Of a stretch of 64,000 bases of DNA, positions 1 through 7,852 are shown one piece after another. A program made the position numbers and the translations under genes. Origin of the DNA: Pikeienuella piscinae (GTDB lineage Bacteria > Pseudomonadota > Alphaproteobacteria > Rhodobacterales > Rhodobacteraceae); assembly GCF_011044155.1 (NCBI RefSeq), contig NZ_CP049056.1, positions 1,426,001 through 1,490,000 of the forward strand, written 5' to 3'. Below the pieces are notes generated by a model. It was given only the letters and a program-made list of their open reading frames with translations, ran no database searches and was not told where the DNA came from. Every line of letters starts with the position of its first letter. Position 1 is the first letter of the stretch.

Positions 1-618
1 CTCGCCTGTCTCGCCGTCGAACGCCACCGTGACGACGATCTCCGGCCCGTCGAATTCCGGCGTGAAGCCCGGGCTGTCGATGAAGATCGGCAAGCCGGGC
101 CAGGTTTCGGGCAGCGCCGGCGTCTCCCCCTCCGGAATGTCGCGCACGCCGAGCGCGCCCTCGCCGCAGTCTTCCGTCGGCGTGAGGACGACCCAGTGAC
201 TGTGCCAGTCGGCGCCGTCATTGCCCGCGTCGCCATCGCCGTTCTCATCCTCCAGCGGCGTGTCGTCGAAATCCGGATGGCTGGTCGCGGCGAGGGCGAG
301 AATGCCGGTCCCGCCTTCGAAGCCGACCGTGGCGGGGTCGAGACTGGTCGGCCAGACATAGGAGAGAACCGGCGCGCCGCCGAGGGCGCCGGCCGGGGTC
401 GGCCTCTCGGAGCCGGCGACGCCGTTCGTCGTCATGTGAAACACCGTCTTCGCCCCGTCCCGATGCACATGCGCCGCAAGAATGTCGAAAGCGGCGTGGA
501 TGGCTGGATTCGGGTCGGAGCGGACGGCGTCCGCCATGCCGGCCGCGTGATCGCCGCCGGCGAGCGCGGTGGTCGCGAGAAGCGCGACGGGAAGCGGGGT
601 CAGGTTCAAGATGCGCAT
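1..618 (-). CDS. secreted protein of unknown function, 3' end cut by window edge
   Basis: The reading frame is open from the ATG at 618 to the window edge (206 codons, no stop). A GGAG sequence lies a few bases before the ATG. Residues 1-20 look like a Sec signal peptide (MRIL, then a hydrophobic stretch ending near TALAGG). The mature part is acidic, with HxH-type segments (AAHVH near residue 50 and DWHSHW near residue 140) and an Asp/Gly/Asn-rich stretch around residue 130, so metal binding is possible but not shown. I do not recognise the family. The gene is divergent from a MarR regulator with a cysteine-rich tail, and operator-like repeats sit over the shared promoter region, so it is probably that regulator's target. 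The C-terminus is not in the window. Confidence 0.75.
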   Translation of the reverse strand, partial: MRILNLTPLPVALLATTALAGGDHAAGMADAVRSDPNPAIHAAFDILAAHVHRDGAKTVFHMTTNGVAGSERPTPAGALGGAPVLSYVWPTSLDPATVGFEGGTGILALAATSHPDFDDTPLEDENGDGDAGNDGADWHSHWVVLTPTEDCGEGALGVRDIPEGETPALPETWPGLPIFIDSPGFTPEFDGPEIVVTVAFDGETGE

Positions 619-631
619 GTCGAATCTCCTA

Positions 632-702
632 TCGAGTCGCTACTATCTTGACATTAAGCGCAGCGCCGATCCGCTTGCAAGGTTTATTTCGAGTCGCTAC
701 TA
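632..702. promoter_or_regulatory. pair of 14-bp operator-like direct repeats between divergent genes
   Basis: The sequence TCGAGTCGCTACTA occurs at 632-645 and again, identical, at 689-702, 57 bp apart. Each copy contains the imperfect dyad AGTcGCtACT (AGT-N-GC-N-ACT), the size and symmetry expected of a MarR-family half-operator. One copy sits near the likely transcription start of the leftward secreted gene and the other over the likely -10 region of the rightward MarR gene. Binding by that MarR protein, repressing both genes, is an inference. Confidence 0.6.
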
Positions 703-703
703 C
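652..703. promoter_or_regulatory. candidate divergent promoters sharing a palindromic -35 (TTGCAA)
   Basis: TTGCAA at 675-680 is its own reverse complement and can serve as -35 in both directions. Leftward, a 17-bp spacer leads to TTAATG (652-657). Rightward, a 17-bp spacer leads to TACTAC (698-703), which would start transcription at about 710, the first base of the MarR start codon. That would make the regulator mRNA leaderless, in keeping with the lack of a Shine-Dalgarno sequence there. Matches to the consensus are only moderate. Confidence 0.35.
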
Positions 704-709
704 ATTCCC

Positions 710-1261
710 ATGACCGACGCCGAACGCCTCCGCGAACTGATCGACCGGATCGCCCGCCTCAATGCGGCGGAAAGCTGGGCCGCCGGGCTCAACCCGGGAC
801 AGGCGGCGGCGCTGGCCTATCTCGCGGCGGCGAACCGGTTCAGCCGCGCGCCCTCGCATGTTGCCGAATATCTCGGCAGCACCCGCGGCACCGTCTCACA
901 GACGCTGAAGGCGCTGGCGCGCAAGGGCCTGGCGCGGGAGGTTCCCTCGGCGGAGGACCGGCGCAGAATCCGCTACGACATCACCGAAAACGGCGCCGCG
1001 CTGGCCCGGGCGACGCGCGCCGCCGACCGCGCGCTGGCCACGCTGCCGGCGCCCGAACGCCGCGCGCTCGACACCCGGCTCTCAGCGCTGCTGCGTCACA
1101 TGCTGGATGAGCGGCAGGGCCGCGCCTTCGGCCTCTGCCACAGCTGCGTCCACCATGAAAAAACCGGCGCCGGCCGCTGGTGCCGGCTCCTGAAAACGCC
1201 GCTGCGAGAGGAAGAGGCGCACCAGATCTGTCACGAGCACGCGCCGCGCGACGCGGCCTGA
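710..1261 (+). CDS. MarR-family regulator with cysteine/histidine-rich C-terminal tail
   Basis: 183 residues. Residues 30-100 form a winged helix-turn-helix of MarR type (HVAEYLGSTRGTVSQTLKAL recognition region, then the EDRRR wing and TENG). After the dimerisation helices comes an unusual tail with C143, C146, H148, H149, C158, C174, H175 and H177, a CxxC-x-HH ... C ... CHEH pattern that could bind zinc or iron or act as a redox switch. I chose the ATG at 710: upstream in-frame codons only translate the operator repeats. No ribosome binding site is visible and the message may be leaderless. The divergent secreted gene and the two repeats over the intergenic region suggest autoregulation plus control of that gene. 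Tail function is inferred. Confidence 0.85.
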   Translation: MTDAERLRELIDRIARLNAAESWAAGLNPGQAAALAYLAAANRFSRAPSHVAEYLGSTRGTVSQTLKALARKGLAREVPSAEDRRRIRYDITENGAALARATRAADRALATLPAPERRALDTRLSALLRHMLDERQGRAFGLCHSCVHHEKTGAGRWCRLLKTPLREEEAHQICHEHAPRDAA

Positions 1262-1277
1262 GCGCGCTGCGGTCCCG

Positions 1278-4200
1278 CTACTCGGGCGGCCCGTATCCGC
1301 CCGCCGTCGGCGTCGTGACGATCACCGCCTCGCCGGGTTTCAACACCGTCTGATCGCAGCCCTTCAGCGCCTCGTTCTCCCCCGAAAGCCGGCGCACCTC
1401 GGTCTTGCCGACCAGTCCGTCCGCGCCGCCCGCCAACCCTTTCGGCGCCACGATCCGGTGCGACGAGAGGATCGCCATCTGCATCTCCTTCAGGAACCGC
1501 AGCCGTCGCGTCGTCCCGCCGCCCGCGCTCCATTTCCCGCGACCGCCGGAGCCGCGACGAATGTGGAAATCCTCCAGCAGCACGGGGAAGCGATGCTCCA
1601 GCACCTCCGGGTCGGTCAGCCGCGAATTGGTCATGTGGACCTGCACCGCATCGGCTCCGTCGAATCCCTCGCCCGCCGGCGTCCCCGAGCAGATCGTCTC
1701 GTAATACTGATACTGGTCGTCGCCGAAGGTGAGGTTGTTCATCGTGCCCTGGCTCGCCGCCATCGCGCCGAGCGCAGCGAAAAGCGTGTTGGTGACATGC
1801 TGCGAGGTCTCCACATTCCCCGCCACCACCGCCGCCGGGTATGTGGGGCGGAGCATGCAGTCGTCGGGGATCACGATCCGGATCGGGCGCAGGCACCCGG
1901 CGTTCATCGGGATGTCGCCGGCCACCATCACCCTGAAGCAATAGAGGACCGCCGCCCGCGTCACCGGCTCCGGGGCGTTGAAGTTCGTCTCCTGCACCCT
2001 TGATGTTCCGGTGAAATCCACCACCGCCTCGCGCGCCTCGCGGTCGACGCTGATCTTCACCCTGATCCGCGCGCCCTGGTCGGTGACCGTCTCCGCCTCG
2101 GCGTCGTGCAGCGCATCGATGACCCGGCGCACGCTTTCGGCGGCGTTGTCCTGGACATGGCCCATATAGGCCTTGACGACATCCAGCCCGAAATGGCCGA
2201 CCATGCGCCTCAACTCCCGCACGCCCTTCTCGTTGGCGGCGATCTGCGCCTTGAGGTCGGCGACATTCTGATAGGGGTTGCGCGCCGGCCACGAATGATC
2301 GGTCAGCACTTCGACCAGCGCCGCCTCGCGAAACCGCCCCTGCTCCACCAGCAGGAAATTGTCGAAGAGCACCCCCTCCTCATCGACATTCGTCGCCAGC
2401 GGCGTCATCGAACCCGGCGCCGAGCCGCCGACATCGGCGTGATGCCCGCGCGACGCGACATAGAACAGGATGGTCTCGTCGGCTTCATCGAAAACCGGCG
2501 TGACCACAGTGATGTCAGGCAGATGCGTGCCGCCGTTGTAAGGCGCGTTGAGCGCGAAGACGTCACCCGGCCGCATCTCGGGGTTCTGCGCGATGATCGA
2601 CTCAACCGAGCGGTCCATCGAGCCGAGATGCACCGGCATGTGCGGCGCGTTGGCGACGAGCGAGCCGTCGCCCGCGAAAACCGCGCAGGAAAAATCGACT
2701 CGCTCCTTGATGTTCACCGAGTAGGCGGTGTTCTGAAGCGTGACGCCCATCTGCTCGGCGATCGACATGAAGAGGTTGTTGAACACCTCCAGCATCACCG
2801 GGTCGGCCTCCGTCCCGATCGCCTGCGCCTTCGGCAGCGGCTCCACCCGGCGCAGCCGGATATGGTTCAGCGCCGTCACCTCCGCCCGCCAGCCGGGCTC
2901 GATCACCACCGTCTGGTGCGGCTCGACGATCATCGCCGGACCGTTCACCCTGCATCCCGGCCGCATCGCGGCCCGGTCGGCGTGGATCGCGGCCTCGCGC
3001 CACGCCCCGCCGGTGAAGATCCTCGCGCGCCCTTCCGGCTCGCGCTCATGCGTCTTCGCCTCCGCCGACGGCTCGTCGATCTTCGCGCCGCCGCCCACGG
3101 CTTCGACCTCCGCGGCCTCGATCACCACCGGCTTGTCGTCGAAGGCGAAGCCGAACTGCGCCCTGTGCGCCGCCTCGAACGCCGCGCGCATCTCCTCCTC
3201 GGCTCCGAAGGCGACCTGCAGCGGCGTGTCGGTCCCGTCATATCTGAGATGCAGCCGCTCGATCGCGCGGATCTCTCCGCGCGCGACGCCCTGCCCCGCG
3301 ACCTCGTCCACCGCCGCCGCGCGCAATGCGTCGATCAACTCCGCCGCCGTCTCCAGCGCATCCGCGTCGAGCGCCCGCGTCACCGCCTGAACCCGGTTGG
3401 CGCGAATATCCGCCAGACCCATTCCATAGGCTGAAAGAATGCCGCTATGCGGATGAATGAGAACGGTTTTCATGCCCAAGGCGTCCGCCACCCGGCAGGC
3501 GTGCTGCCCGCCCGCGCCGCCGAACGACGTGAGCGCGTAGCCGGAGACGTCATGCCCCTGCTGAACGCTGATCTTCTTGATCGCGTTCGCCATGTTCTCG
3601 ACCGCGATGGCGATATAGCCCTCCGCGACCTCCTCGGGCGAACGTCCGTCGCCGATCTCCGCCGCCAGCGCGGCGAAGGCTGCGCGCACCGCCTCGGCGT
3701 CCAGTTTCTGGTCCTGTTCCGGCCCGAAGATCGCCGGGAAATTCTCCGGGCGGAGCTTGCCGACCATCACGTTCGCGTCTGTCAGCGCCAGCGGCCCGCC
3801 GCGCCGGTAGCATTTCGGCCCCGGATTGGCGCCGGCGCTGTCCGGGCCGACCTTGAAGCGCCCGTCGGCGAAATGGAGGATCGAGCCGCCGCCCGCCGCC
3901 ACCGTGTGGATCCGCATCATCGGCGCGCGCATCCTGACGCCCGCGACCTCGGTCTCGAAGGCGCGCTCGAAGGCGCCGCTGTAATGACTCACATCGGTGG
4001 AGGTCCCGCCCATGTCGAAGCCGATGATCCGTTCCTCGCCGGCCATGCGACTGGTCTCGACCGCCCCGACGACGCCGCCCGCCGGCCCGGAAAGGATCGC
4101 GTCCTTGCCCTGGAAAAGCGCGGCCGCCGTCAGCCCGCCGGAGGACTGCATGAACATCAGCCGCGCGCCCCCATCCCCGCCAGGGTTCAGATCCGCGGCG

Positions 4201-4880
4201 ATCCGGTCGACATAGCGTTTCAGGATCGGCGAGAGATAGGCGTCCACCACCGTCGTGTCACCCCGCCCCACCAGCTTCATCAGCGGCGAAACCTCATGGC
4301 TGACGCTGACCTGGGAAAATCCAGCATTGCTAGCCAGTTCGGCGACGATCTTCTCATGCTCCGGAAAGGCGTAAGCGTGCATCAGCACGATCGCGCAGGC
4401 GTCGGTCCCGGCTTCGCGCGCGGCCTTCAGATCGGCGCGGATGCGCGCCGCGTCCGGCGCCGTCTCGACCTCGCCATCGGCGCGCACCCGCTCATCGACC
4501 TCGATGACGCGCTCGTAGAGCAGCTCCGGCTTCACCACCTTCTTCGCGAATATGTCCGGCCGCGCCTGATATCCAATCTCAAGCGCGTCACGGAACCCTT
4601 TGGTAATAATCAGCAAGGTTCGGTCGCCCTTGCGCTCCAGCAGCGCGTTGGTCGCGACGGTCGTTCCCATCTTCACCGCCGCGATCCGCTCAGCCGGGAT
4701 GGGTGCGCCGGCCTTCAGCTCCATCAGGTCGCGAATTCCCTGGATCGCCGCGTCGTCATAGGCTTCGGGATTCTCCGAGAGAAGCTTGTGCGCGCGGATG
4801 GTCCCCGAAGGATCGCGCGCCACGATATCGGTGAAGGTGCCGCCCCGATCGATCCAGAAATCCCATTGCGCGTCGCTCAT
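1278..4880 (-). CDS. 5-oxoprolinase / hydantoinase, HyuA-HyuB fusion
   Basis: 1200 residues, the full length of an ATP-dependent 5-oxoprolinase-type enzyme. The N-terminal half is hydantoinase A: DRGGTFTD near residue 12 and [10 protein letters not shown] near residue 285 are its nucleotide-binding motifs. From about residue 690 the hydantoinase B domain follows (motifs [30 protein letters not shown]). In the family the fused form cleaves 5-oxo-L-proline to glutamate with ATP; related forms act on hydantoins or, with a third subunit, acetone, so the substrate is inferred from the fusion and length only. The start at 4880 has GGGAGA upstream. It stands alone on its strand, its stop being 16 bp from the convergent MarR gene. 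Confidence 0.88.
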   Translation of the reverse strand: MSDAQWDFWIDRGGTFTDIVARDPSGTIRAHKLLSENPEAYDDAAIQGIRDLMELKAGAPIPAERIAAVKMGTTVATNALLERKGDRTLLIITKGFRDALEIGYQARPDIFAKKVVKPELLYERVIEVDERVRADGEVETAPDAARIRADLKAAREAGTDACAIVLMHAYAFPEHEKIVAELASNAGFSQVSVSHEVSPLMKLVGRGDTTVVDAYLSPILKRYVDRIAADLNPGGDGGARLMFMQSSGGLTAAALFQGKDAILSGPAGGVVGAVETSRMAGEERIIGFDMGGTSTDVSHYSGAFERAFETEVAGVRMRAPMMRIHTVAAGGGSILHFADGRFKVGPDSAGANPGPKCYRRGGPLALTDANVMVGKLRPENFPAIFGPEQDQKLDAEAVRAAFAALAAEIGDGRSPEEVAEGYIAIAVENMANAIKKISVQQGHDVSGYALTSFGGAGGQHACRVADALGMKTVLIHPHSGILSAYGMGLADIRANRVQAVTRALDADALETAAELIDALRAAAVDEVAGQGVARGEIRAIERLHLRYDGTDTPLQVAFGAEEEMRAAFEAAHRAQFGFAFDDKPVVIEAAEVEAVGGGAKIDEPSAEAKTHEREPEGRARIFTGGAWREAAIHADRAAMRPGCRVNGPAMIVEPHQTVVIEPGWRAEVTALNHIRLRRVEPLPKAQAIGTEADPVMLEVFNNLFMSIAEQMGVTLQNTAYSVNIKERVDFSCAVFAGDGSLVANAPHMPVHLGSMDRSVESIIAQNPEMRPGDVFALNAPYNGGTHLPDITVVTPVFDEADETILFYVASRGHHADVGGSAPGSMTPLATNVDEEGVLFDNFLLVEQGRFREAALVEVLTDHSWPARNPYQNVADLKAQIAANEKGVRELRRMVGHFGLDVVKAYMGHVQDNAAESVRRVIDALHDAEAETVTDQGARIRVKISVDREAREAVVDFTGTSRVQETNFNAPEPVTRAAVLYCFRVMVAGDIPMNAGCLRPIRIVIPDDCMLRPTYPAAVVAGNVETSQHVTNTLFAALGAMAASQGTMNNLTFGDDQYQYYETICSGTPAGEGFDGADAVQVHMTNSRLTDPEVLEHRFPVLLEDFHIRRGSGGRGKWSAGGGTTRRLRFLKEMQMAILSSHRIVAPKGLAGGADGLVGKTEVRRLSGENEALKGCDQTVLKPGEAVIVTTPTAGGYGPPE

Positions 4881-5072
4881 GCCGAATCTCCCGCTGCAGG
4901 CGCCCGCATCCGGTCACGGGGCGGCGATCACGTCAATGATCGGCGGATCGGCGCGGCGGCTGGAGAATACGGGGCGGGCGCTGTGCTTCGCGCGCGCAGG
5001 GCGCGATCTGGCGGCGCGGTCCGCCGCCAGTCTCAGTTCGGGACGAGGCGGCGCCGCCTCGCCCCTCCTCGG

Positions 5073-6023
5073 TCAGGCCGGACGCCGGCGCCGGACGAAG
5101 CCCAGAAGCGCCAGCCCGCCGATGAAGAAGCCGAGCGCGCCCGGCAGCGGCACCGCCGCCATTGGCGCGACCGCGAACCCGTCGAGCGTGCCGAACCCGC
5201 CCGCGAGCGCGCCGATCAACTCGACATTGATCCGCCCCATCGTATCCGCGACCAGCGGAACGAGGAACAGGCCCTGTCCGGAGAACGACGAGCCGAACGT
5301 CGTCAGAACGGCGAGCGCCGTGTTGTCGCCATCCGCGAACGAAAGAATGTCGAGGCCGCCATCCACGCCGACGTCGAGCGCGGCGCCCATGAAGAAGAGA
5401 TCGCCGACCGTGGTCAGCGTTCCCGCGTTGTTGGCGATGTTGACCAGCGCGTCCGTCTGGCTGTCGAGCCCGAACTGGAGCGTGGAGGTCGGCATCGGCA
5501 CGGCGTTGGTATAGGCGTTGGCGAACACCTCGGGGTTTATCCCCTCGTTCGCATCGCCCGGCGCGTAAGCCAGATCGGTGAACGGGGCGATGTTCTGCGG
5601 CGTATTGTTCGGGAAATAGACGATGTTCGTGTCCGAAGTCGTCACCACGCGGGCGGCGTCCACGAAGTTGTTGAAGTCAATTCCCAGCGTCTCGACATTC
5701 GTGCCGCCGGCGAGCGACGCCTGCGCGCTCGCGGCGCCGGTCGCGGTGTCGATCAGATAGACCGTGTCGTCCTGATTGGAGTAGCCGTAGAGTTCTCCAG
5801 TCGCCGGCCGGTAGGTGATCCCGCTGATCGACACCGGCGCGCCGCCGCTGGTGATCGCCGTCGAGGTGACCATCGCCGGCATGTTGAGATCGGGTATGGT
5901 CAGGAGCGTCCGCCCGTTGTCGCCGAGCGTGAACCCGGTCGCATTGGTGGTGACGCTTGCCGCTTCGGCCGCGCCGGCAAACGCGAACGAGGCGACGGAG
6001 CATACAAGAAGCAATTTTTTCAT
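5073..6023 (-). CDS. DUF4394 secreted protein with VPLPA-CTERM-type sorting tail
   Basis: 316 residues. A Sec signal peptide (MKKLLLVCSVASFAFAG ... AEA) is followed by a DUF4394 domain made of repeated blades (GITYRPATGELYG, TLGIDFNNFVDAARVV). The C-terminus is VPLPGALGF, a hydrophobic helix and RRRR, which is the VPLPA-CTERM architecture: a signal removed by an exosortase after export. I chose the ATG at 6023 because it begins the signal peptide; upstream codons cross the promoter region. A perfect CRP-type palindrome lies 45 bp upstream. The protein is probably released or anchored at the cell surface; no activity is known for DUF4394. Two similar cargo proteins lie at 14347 and 56789, and no exosortase is present in the window. 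Confidence 0.8.
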   Translation of the reverse strand: MKKLLLVCSVASFAFAGAAEAASVTTNATGFTLGDNGRTLLTIPDLNMPAMVTSTAITSGGAPVSISGITYRPATGELYGYSNQDDTVYLIDTATGAASAQASLAGGTNVETLGIDFNNFVDAARVVTTSDTNIVYFPNNTPQNIAPFTDLAYAPGDANEGINPEVFANAYTNAVPMPTSTLQFGLDSQTDALVNIANNAGTLTTVGDLFFMGAALDVGVDGGLDILSFADGDNTALAVLTTFGSSFSGQGLFLVPLVADTMGRINVELIGALAGGFGTLDGFAVAPMAAVPLPGALGFFIGGLALLGFVRRRRPA

Positions 6024-6067
6024 ATCATGGGTCTCCGAGTCCAATTTCCCGTGACGAGCCACCCGAT

Positions 6068-6083
6068 TGTGACCTACGTCACA
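6068..6083. promoter_or_regulatory. perfect CRP/FNR-type palindrome TGTGA-N6-TCACA
   Basis: TGTGAcctacgTCACA matches the CRP core consensus exactly and forms TGTGAC-N4-GTCACA. Its edge is 45 bp from the start codon of the leftward DUF4394 gene and about 157 bp from ridA, so it more likely serves the former. The fit to CRP is known consensus; which alphaproteobacterial CRP/FNR protein binds it is unknown. Confidence 0.6.
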
Positions 6084-6110
6084 CGCCCTTCGGTATAGTG
6101 CGGAGAAAAG

Positions 6111-6137
6111 TTTCATCCGGAGGCGTATCTGATGAAA
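6111..6137. promoter_or_regulatory. inverted repeat TTTCATC-N13-GATGAAA
   Basis: Seven-base arms at 6111-6117 and 6131-6137 form a dyad between the divergent DUF4394 and RidA genes. It could be an operator or a weak mRNA hairpin. The regulator is unknown. Confidence 0.35.
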
Positions 6138-6240
6138 TTTGTATGAACCCTTCGCCCTCTCTCTCATCATTTTCCTGCTCGCGCTTGCTTTTCTCGCCTG
6201 TCCGGCCTCTTCTCAACTCTGAACATCAGAAGGAGAAAGC

Positions 6241-6633
6241 ATGATGTCTGACCGGGAAGAATATACGCTGTCAGAGGGGGTTCCCCCGATCAGCCACTAC
6301 ACCGACGCGGTGCGGTTCCGGGACACACTCTACATTTCCGGCCTCGCGCCGGTCGACTCCAACCACAAGGTGGTCAGCGACGATCCCGCCGAGCAGACGC
6401 GCTGCATTTTCGAGCAGATGAAGGCGATCATGGCGCTCGCCGGCGCCGATTTCTCCGACGTGCTGCGGGTCACGGTCTACCTGACGGATGTGAACGACCG
6501 AACGGCGATCAACCCGGTGCGCCAGGAATATTTCGGCGACACCCTGCCCGCCAGCACGTTGATCGGCGTCTCCGAACTCGCGATCCCGGGCATGAAGGTG
6601 GAGATCGAGGCCATCGTCGGACTCAAGCGGTGA
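6241..6633 (+). CDS. RidA/YjgF/UK114-family protein, first of a pair
   Basis: 130 residues, the usual size for a Rid protein (trimeric chorismate-mutase-like fold). The family ending is present as LPASTLIGVSEL ... VEIEAIVGL. Classical RidA, which hydrolyses reactive enamine/imine intermediates, has an arginine in the PARS motif (Arg105 of E. coli RidA); here that position reads AST, so imine deaminase activity is doubtful and it belongs to a divergent Rid subgroup. AGGAG precedes tandem ATG codons at 6241 and 6244; either may be used. The stop overlaps the GTG start of the second Rid gene, so the two are an operon and may form a mixed complex (inference). Confidence 0.85.
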   Translation: MMSDREEYTLSEGVPPISHYTDAVRFRDTLYISGLAPVDSNHKVVSDDPAEQTRCIFEQMKAIMALAGADFSDVLRVTVYLTDVNDRTAINPVRQEYFGDTLPASTLIGVSELAIPGMKVEIEAIVGLKR

Positions 6634-7046
6634 GCCACAAGGTCGAATACGTCAACCCGCCGGGAACGGCGCCGGCGCAGGGGCTCTATTCCCATGTCGG
6701 CGTTCCGACCGGCGGGCGGCTCGTCTTCATCGCCGGCCAGCTTTCGGTGAGCCCCGATGGCGATGTCGTCGGGGCGGGCGATTTCGCCGCGCAGTTCCAC
6801 CAGGTCTTCGCCAATATGGGCGACGTGCTGAAGGGCATGGGCGGCGGCTATCCGGATATTGTGAAGATGACGACGATTTTCGTCCACAGTCAGGATATCG
6901 CGACCTTCATGAGGCTTCGAGAGGCGCTTTTCCCGACGATCTTCCCCGGCCCGCTCTTCCCGCCGAACACGATCCTCGTGGTGGATCGGCTGGTGAAGGA
7001 GGATTTCCTCTTTGAGGTGGAGGCGGTGGCGCAAATCGCCGCCTGA
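6630..7046 (+). CDS. RidA-family protein, second of a pair
   Basis: 138 residues. It starts with GTG inside the overlap GTGA with the preceding Rid gene, which implies translational coupling. Rid features are visible (LVFIAGQLSVSPDGDVVG, the internal MGDVLKGMGGGYPDIVKMTTIFV, the end FEVEAVAQI). The catalytic arginine position of classical RidA reads PPNT, so this paralogue lacks it as well. Overall it resembles the Rid proteins found in catabolic operons rather than the housekeeping RidA. A strong bidirectional hairpin follows it. The substrate is unknown. Confidence 0.85.
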   Translation: MSHKVEYVNPPGTAPAQGLYSHVGVPTGGRLVFIAGQLSVSPDGDVVGAGDFAAQFHQVFANMGDVLKGMGGGYPDIVKMTTIFVHSQDIATFMRLREALFPTIFPGPLFPPNTILVVDRLVKEDFLFEVEAVAQIAA

Positions 7047-7061
7047 GCCGCCAGCCCGCTT

Positions 7062-7091
7062 TCGGACGCGCCCTGCGCGGGGCGCGTCCGA
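7062..7091. terminator. bidirectional terminator hairpin between convergent genes
   Basis: TCGGACGCGCCC at 7062-7073 pairs perfectly with GGGCGCGTCCGA at 7080-7091 around a 6-base loop. It lies between the stops of the rightward Rid gene and the leftward crotonase gene. The rightward flank is only mildly T-rich (TTCACTTCTT). Confidence 0.65.
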
Positions 7092-7092
7092 T

Positions 7093-7842
7093 TCACTTCT
7101 TGCGCGAAAGAAACCGCTCGAACGCCGCGCGCGCCTCGGGCGACTTCAGCAGCGCGCCGAATAGCCGCCTTTCCTCCAGTGAGACGCCCTCGACCTCCGC
7201 CGGGTCGGCGCGCAACATCGCCCTCGTCTCCAGAAGCGAACGGCGCGGCTTCGCCGCCAGCCGGCGCGCCGCCGAGAGGGCGACGTCCATGAGCTCTTCC
7301 GCCGGAACCACGCGATTGACGATCCCCGCCGCCTCCGCCCGACGCGCATCGAACGGCTCGCTCAGCGCCAGCAGCTCGAACGCCCGCTGGTGCCCCATGA
7401 GTAGCGGCGCCAGCATCGAAGAGCCGTTCTCCGGCGCCAGCCCTAGATCGACGAACGGCGTGCGGATATCGGCGCTTGTCGCGGCGTAGACCAGGTCGCA
7501 CTGAAAGAGCGTCGTCGCCCCGACGCCGACCGCAAGCCCTTCGACCGCGGCGATCAGCGGCTTTCTGCCCTCGACCTGCGCGCTGAGAAACCGGCCGACG
7601 CCCACGCCCGGCGCACCGCCGGTCGCGGTCTTGAGGAAATCCCCGAGGTCGTTGCCGGTGGTGAAATTCCCGCCGGCGCCGGTCAGCAGAATCGCGCCGA
7701 TCGCGTCATCCGCCTCAGCCGCCGCCATCGCGTCGGCCAGCGCGTGATACATCGCGTCGGTCAACGCGTTCTTCTTCTCGGGCCGGTTCATCGTCAGAAC
7801 CGTCACCCCATCCGCCGTCGCGATATCGACCTTGCCGTCCAT
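7093..7842 (-). CDS. enoyl-CoA hydratase/isomerase (crotonase family)
   Basis: 249 residues with the crotonase fold: MNRPEKKNAL near residue 19, the oxyanion-hole segment GGNFTTGNDLGDF and the second segment AVEGLAVGVGATTLFQCDLVYA, followed by VDLGLAPENGSS with a possible catalytic acid. It would hydrate or isomerise acyl-CoA in a beta-oxidation or aromatic acid route. The start at 7842 has GGAG seven bases upstream. It lies 10 bp after the acyl-CoA dehydrogenase gene, so the two form an operon of consecutive steps. The exact substrate cannot be read from the sequence. Confidence 0.9.
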   Translation of the reverse strand: MDGKVDIATADGVTVLTMNRPEKKNALTDAMYHALADAMAAAEADDAIGAILLTGAGGNFTTGNDLGDFLKTATGGAPGVGVGRFLSAQVEGRKPLIAAVEGLAVGVGATTLFQCDLVYAATSADIRTPFVDLGLAPENGSSMLAPLLMGHQRAFELLALSEPFDARRAEAAGIVNRVVPAEELMDVALSAARRLAAKPRRSLLETRAMLRADPAEVEGVSLEERRLFGALLKSPEARAAFERFLSRKK

Positions 7843-7852
7843 GAAGAGCTCC

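Noticed and set aside
648-653. TTGACA as a -35 for the MarR gene
   Set aside because: Although a perfect hexamer, no reasonable -10 lies 16-18 bp downstream; TTGCAA at 675 gives better spacing to the gene.
3447-6098. Plus-strand open frame of 883 codons
   Set aside because: It lies opposite the 5-oxoprolinase and DUF4394 genes, is Arg/His-rich with no domain, and is a typical high-GC shadow frame.
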